Positions 5,999 through 7,024 of a DNA stretch of 7,024 nt are shown here, piece after piece. Below the pieces are notes generated by a model that was not told where the DNA came from, searched no databases, and was given only the letters and a program-made list of their open reading frames with translations. The position numbers and the translations under genes were made by a program. Source of the DNA: Jatrophihabitans sp. GTDB taxonomy: Bacteria; Actinomycetota; Actinomycetes; Mycobacteriales; Jatrophihabitantaceae. The stretch lies in NCBI GenBank assembly GCA_025966255.1, contig JAOPVG010000163.1, forward strand, positions 1 through 7,024. The letters are read 5' to 3'. Position 1 is the first letter of the stretch. Each line of letters begins with the position of its first letter.

Positions 5999-6669
5999 GC
6001 GGGCTTCGGCTCAACGTTGTCGCAGATCATCGACACGACGGTGTCGATATAGCGCTCCCGCTCCGTCGTGGTCATGGATTTGCGGACGAGCGCGAACAGC
6101 CCGGCGATCACGCAGCCGGTGAGCGCCCGGGCCGCGGCCTCAACATCGAGGTCGGCGCGCAGGAACCCGCGGCGCACGCCATTCAGCAGGAGCGGCGAGA
6201 CGAGTGCGCCGACTGTCTCGAGCAGGCCGAGCACGCGCTGGAGCAACTCGGCGTCGATGGCGGTGACCTCGAACAGGATCATCCGCGGCAGCCGCGGATC
6301 GCGATCGACGACCTCGGTGAAGATCCGGGTGCCCAGCGTGGTCAGTTGCGCGCGGAGTTCCTCGCGAGTGGTCGCTTCAGCGAGGTCGTCGGGCACGACC
6401 AGCGCGAGCACCCGCCCGACGCCGTAGTCGACGACGTGGTCGAGGATGTCGCGCTTGTTGTCGAAGTAACGGTAGAAGGTCCCGTGCCCGATCTCGAGGC
6501 GCGCGGCGATGTCGGCGATACCGGCCGCGTGATAGCCCTTGTCGGCGAAGACCTCGTAGGCCGCCTCGATGATCTCGGTGCGGCGCCGTTCGATGGCGGC
6601 CGGGGTGTTCGGCGGGCGTCCGCGTCCCCGCTTCGGCGTCTGCACACCGCTGCCTCGGGGAGTGGTCAC
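5956..6669 (-). CDS. TetR/AcrR family transcriptional regulator
   Basis: A 237-residue TetR-type DNA-binding regulator. Numbered from GTG 6669, a basic arm KRGRGRPP (13-20) precedes the TetR_N helix-turn-helix domain (about 28-78): RRTEIIEAAYEVFADKGY, then AGIADIAARLEI, and the recognition segment GHGTFYRYFDNKRDIL. The remaining residues to about 215 form the helical ligand-binding and dimerisation domain, which is not conserved enough to name a ligand. The C-terminus ends in a basic tail (RGRAKK). The start is uncertain. GTG 6669 has a weak AGG 6 bases upstream, GTG 6645 has a better GAGG 7 bases upstream, and TTG 6717 lies almost on the predicted transcription start and is unlikely. It is divergent from the gene at 6847 and convergent with the ABC1 gene. 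Its likeliest targets are itself and the divergent neighbour. Confidence 0.92.
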   Translation of the reverse strand: MTTPRGSGVQTPKRGRGRPPNTPAAIERRRTEIIEAAYEVFADKGYHAAGIADIAARLEIGHGTFYRYFDNKRDILDHVVDYGVGRVLALVVPDDLAEATTREELRAQLTTLGTRIFTEVVDRDPRLPRMILFEVTAIDAELLQRVLGLLETVGALVSPLLLNGVRRGFLRADLDVEAAARALTGCVIAGLFALVRKSMTTTERERYIDTVVSMICDNVEPKPAQSPRGRAKKSASS

Positions 6670-6725
6670 GACCGGCCTATCGATACGAGAGCGAGGCGCT
6701 GCTGAACGCGACGCCAAGGCTGGCG

Positions 6726-6731
6726 ACTATA
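6726..6731 (-). promoter_or_regulatory. -10 box of the tetR gene
   Basis: TATAGT on the minus strand differs from TATAAT at one position. Transcription would begin near 6720, giving a leader of about 50 bases to GTG 6669. The leader carries a perfect 8-base palindrome, TATCGATA (6678-6685), just before the start. No clear -35 box was found. Confidence 0.4.
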
Positions 6732-6794
6732 CCGAGCAGGGCCCCTTGAGCTGCCGGAAATTGCCGTCGCACTCGACTCGCATTTATTTCTGAC

Positions 6795-6809
6795 TTGACT
6801 ATCATTCAA
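6795..6809. promoter_or_regulatory. Palindromic operator candidate between tetR and the divergent gene
   Basis: The plus strand reads TTGACTATCATTCAA. The outer TTGA/TCAA arms are perfect and one further inner pair matches, so 10 of 15 positions agree with the reverse complement. It overlaps a predicted -10 box (TATCAT, 6800-6805) of the gene starting at 6847 and lies in a clearly more AT-rich stretch. Position and symmetry are those expected for binding by the TetR protein encoded next door; direct proof is lacking. Confidence 0.4.
6800..6805 (+). promoter_or_regulatory. -10 box of the gene starting at 6847
   Basis: TATCAT matches TATAAT at 5 of 6 positions. Initiation would fall near 6812, giving a leader of about 35 bases that contains the strong ribosome site at 6835-6841. 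No convincing -35 hexamer stands at the usual distance. TTGACT at 6795-6800 resembles a -35 box but has no good -10 box 17 bases downstream. Confidence 0.38.
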
Positions 6810-6834
6810 TTTTGGATCGACGTAGACCCAGTGC

Positions 6835-6841
6835 GAGGAGG
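6835..6841 (+). promoter_or_regulatory. Strong ribosome binding site of the gene at 6847
   Basis: GAGGAGG ends 5 bases before ATG 6847. It is the strongest Shine-Dalgarno in the window and fixes the start of the partial gene at the right edge. Confidence 0.7.
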
Positions 6842-6846
6842 CGGCC

Positions 6847-7024
6847 ATGTCCGGACGCCAGGCCTATCGCGACCCGAACGTCCCCGACGGCGAGACGACC
6901 GTCTACCGGCTCGCGCTCGCGTCCGGCGGCCAGCACGCCGAGGTGACCAGCCGCGTCGAGCACGACGGGCCGGACCGCTACCTGCTGCACATGGAGGTAC
7001 CGCACGACGAGCTCGACGTGCGCG
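6847..7024 (+). CDS. Hypothetical protein (partial, N-terminus only)
   Basis: The first 59 codons of a protein that runs off the right edge, starting MSGRQAYRDPNVPDGETTVYR and read from ATG 6847 behind a near-perfect ribosome site. There is no signal peptide or membrane segment in the visible part. The alternating polar/hydrophobic pattern (TTVYRLALAS, AEVTSRVEH, RYLLHMEV) suggests successive beta strands, possibly a beta-barrel or lipocalin-like fold, but I do not recognise the family. Codons are G/C-rich at third positions as in its neighbours, which supports real coding. It diverges from the tetR gene, and the spacer holds a palindrome over its -10 box, so it is the most probable target of that regulator. 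Function unknown. Confidence 0.7.
   Translation, partial: MSGRQAYRDPNVPDGETTVYRLALASGGQHAEVTSRVEHDGPDRYLLHMEVPHDELDVR

Noticed and set aside
5701..6705. Plus-strand reading frame of 334 codons across the tetR gene
   Set aside because: It overlaps the kinase end in another frame and is antisense to a clear TetR protein; no motif is recognisable.
6795..6800. TTGACT as a -35 box for the gene at 6847
   Set aside because: No acceptable -10 box lies 16-18 bases downstream; the better reading is TATCAT (6800-6805) as the -10 box, with TTGA as one arm of a palindrome.
1..7024. RNA genes, CRISPR arrays, insertion sequences, phage or defence genes
   Set aside because: No tRNA-like cloverleaf, spaced direct repeats, terminal inverted repeats or transposase-like proteins were seen. 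The coding density and composition are uniform, without signs of a recent insertion.

Overview
The window is GC-rich, densely coded DNA of an actinomycete. The evidence is a mammalian-cell-entry (Mce) lipid-transport operon of the yrbEA-yrbEB-mceA-mceB type, GTG and TTG start candidates, and promoters with TANNNT -10 boxes sitting directly at start codons (leaderless genes). A member of the Mycobacteriales (Mycobacterium, Nocardia, Rhodococcus, Gordonia and relatives) is a reasonable guess, but nothing here fixes the genus.

There are two blocks. The left block (1-3456, minus strand) is the start of an mce operon. A promoter near 3428-3456 is followed by two permease genes (yrbEA, yrbEB), the first MCE-domain protein (MceA position) and the start of the second (MceB position), which runs off the left edge. 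All four genes are joined by 1- or 4-base stop/start overlaps, so they are very probably translated as a coupled unit. The two YrbE proteins should form the membrane permease of an ABC-type lipid importer, and the Mce proteins the substrate-binding tunnel across the cell envelope. The ATPase and the remaining mce genes are not in view.

The right block (3591-7024) holds an alpha/beta hydrolase (minus), a complete ABC1/UbiB-type atypical kinase (plus), a TetR-family repressor (minus) and the first 59 codons of an unrecognised protein (plus). The hydrolase and kinase diverge from only 54 bases between candidate starts, and each has a -10 box 6 bases before an ATG. The kinase and TetR genes converge and overlap by 43 bases at their 3' ends. 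The TetR gene diverges from the unrecognised gene across a more AT-rich spacer that carries a promoter and a palindromic operator candidate.

Taken together, the region looks like envelope or lipid biology: import of lipids by Mce, lipid or ester hydrolysis, and an ABC1 kinase of the family linked to isoprenoid lipids. That functional link is inferred from neighbourhood only. I found no RNA genes, CRISPR arrays, insertion sequences or phage genes. The most interesting points are the interlocked leaderless promoters with a possible seven-residue leader peptide coupled to the kinase, the Pro/Arg-rich N-terminal extension on YrbEA, and two unassigned palindromic operator candidates.
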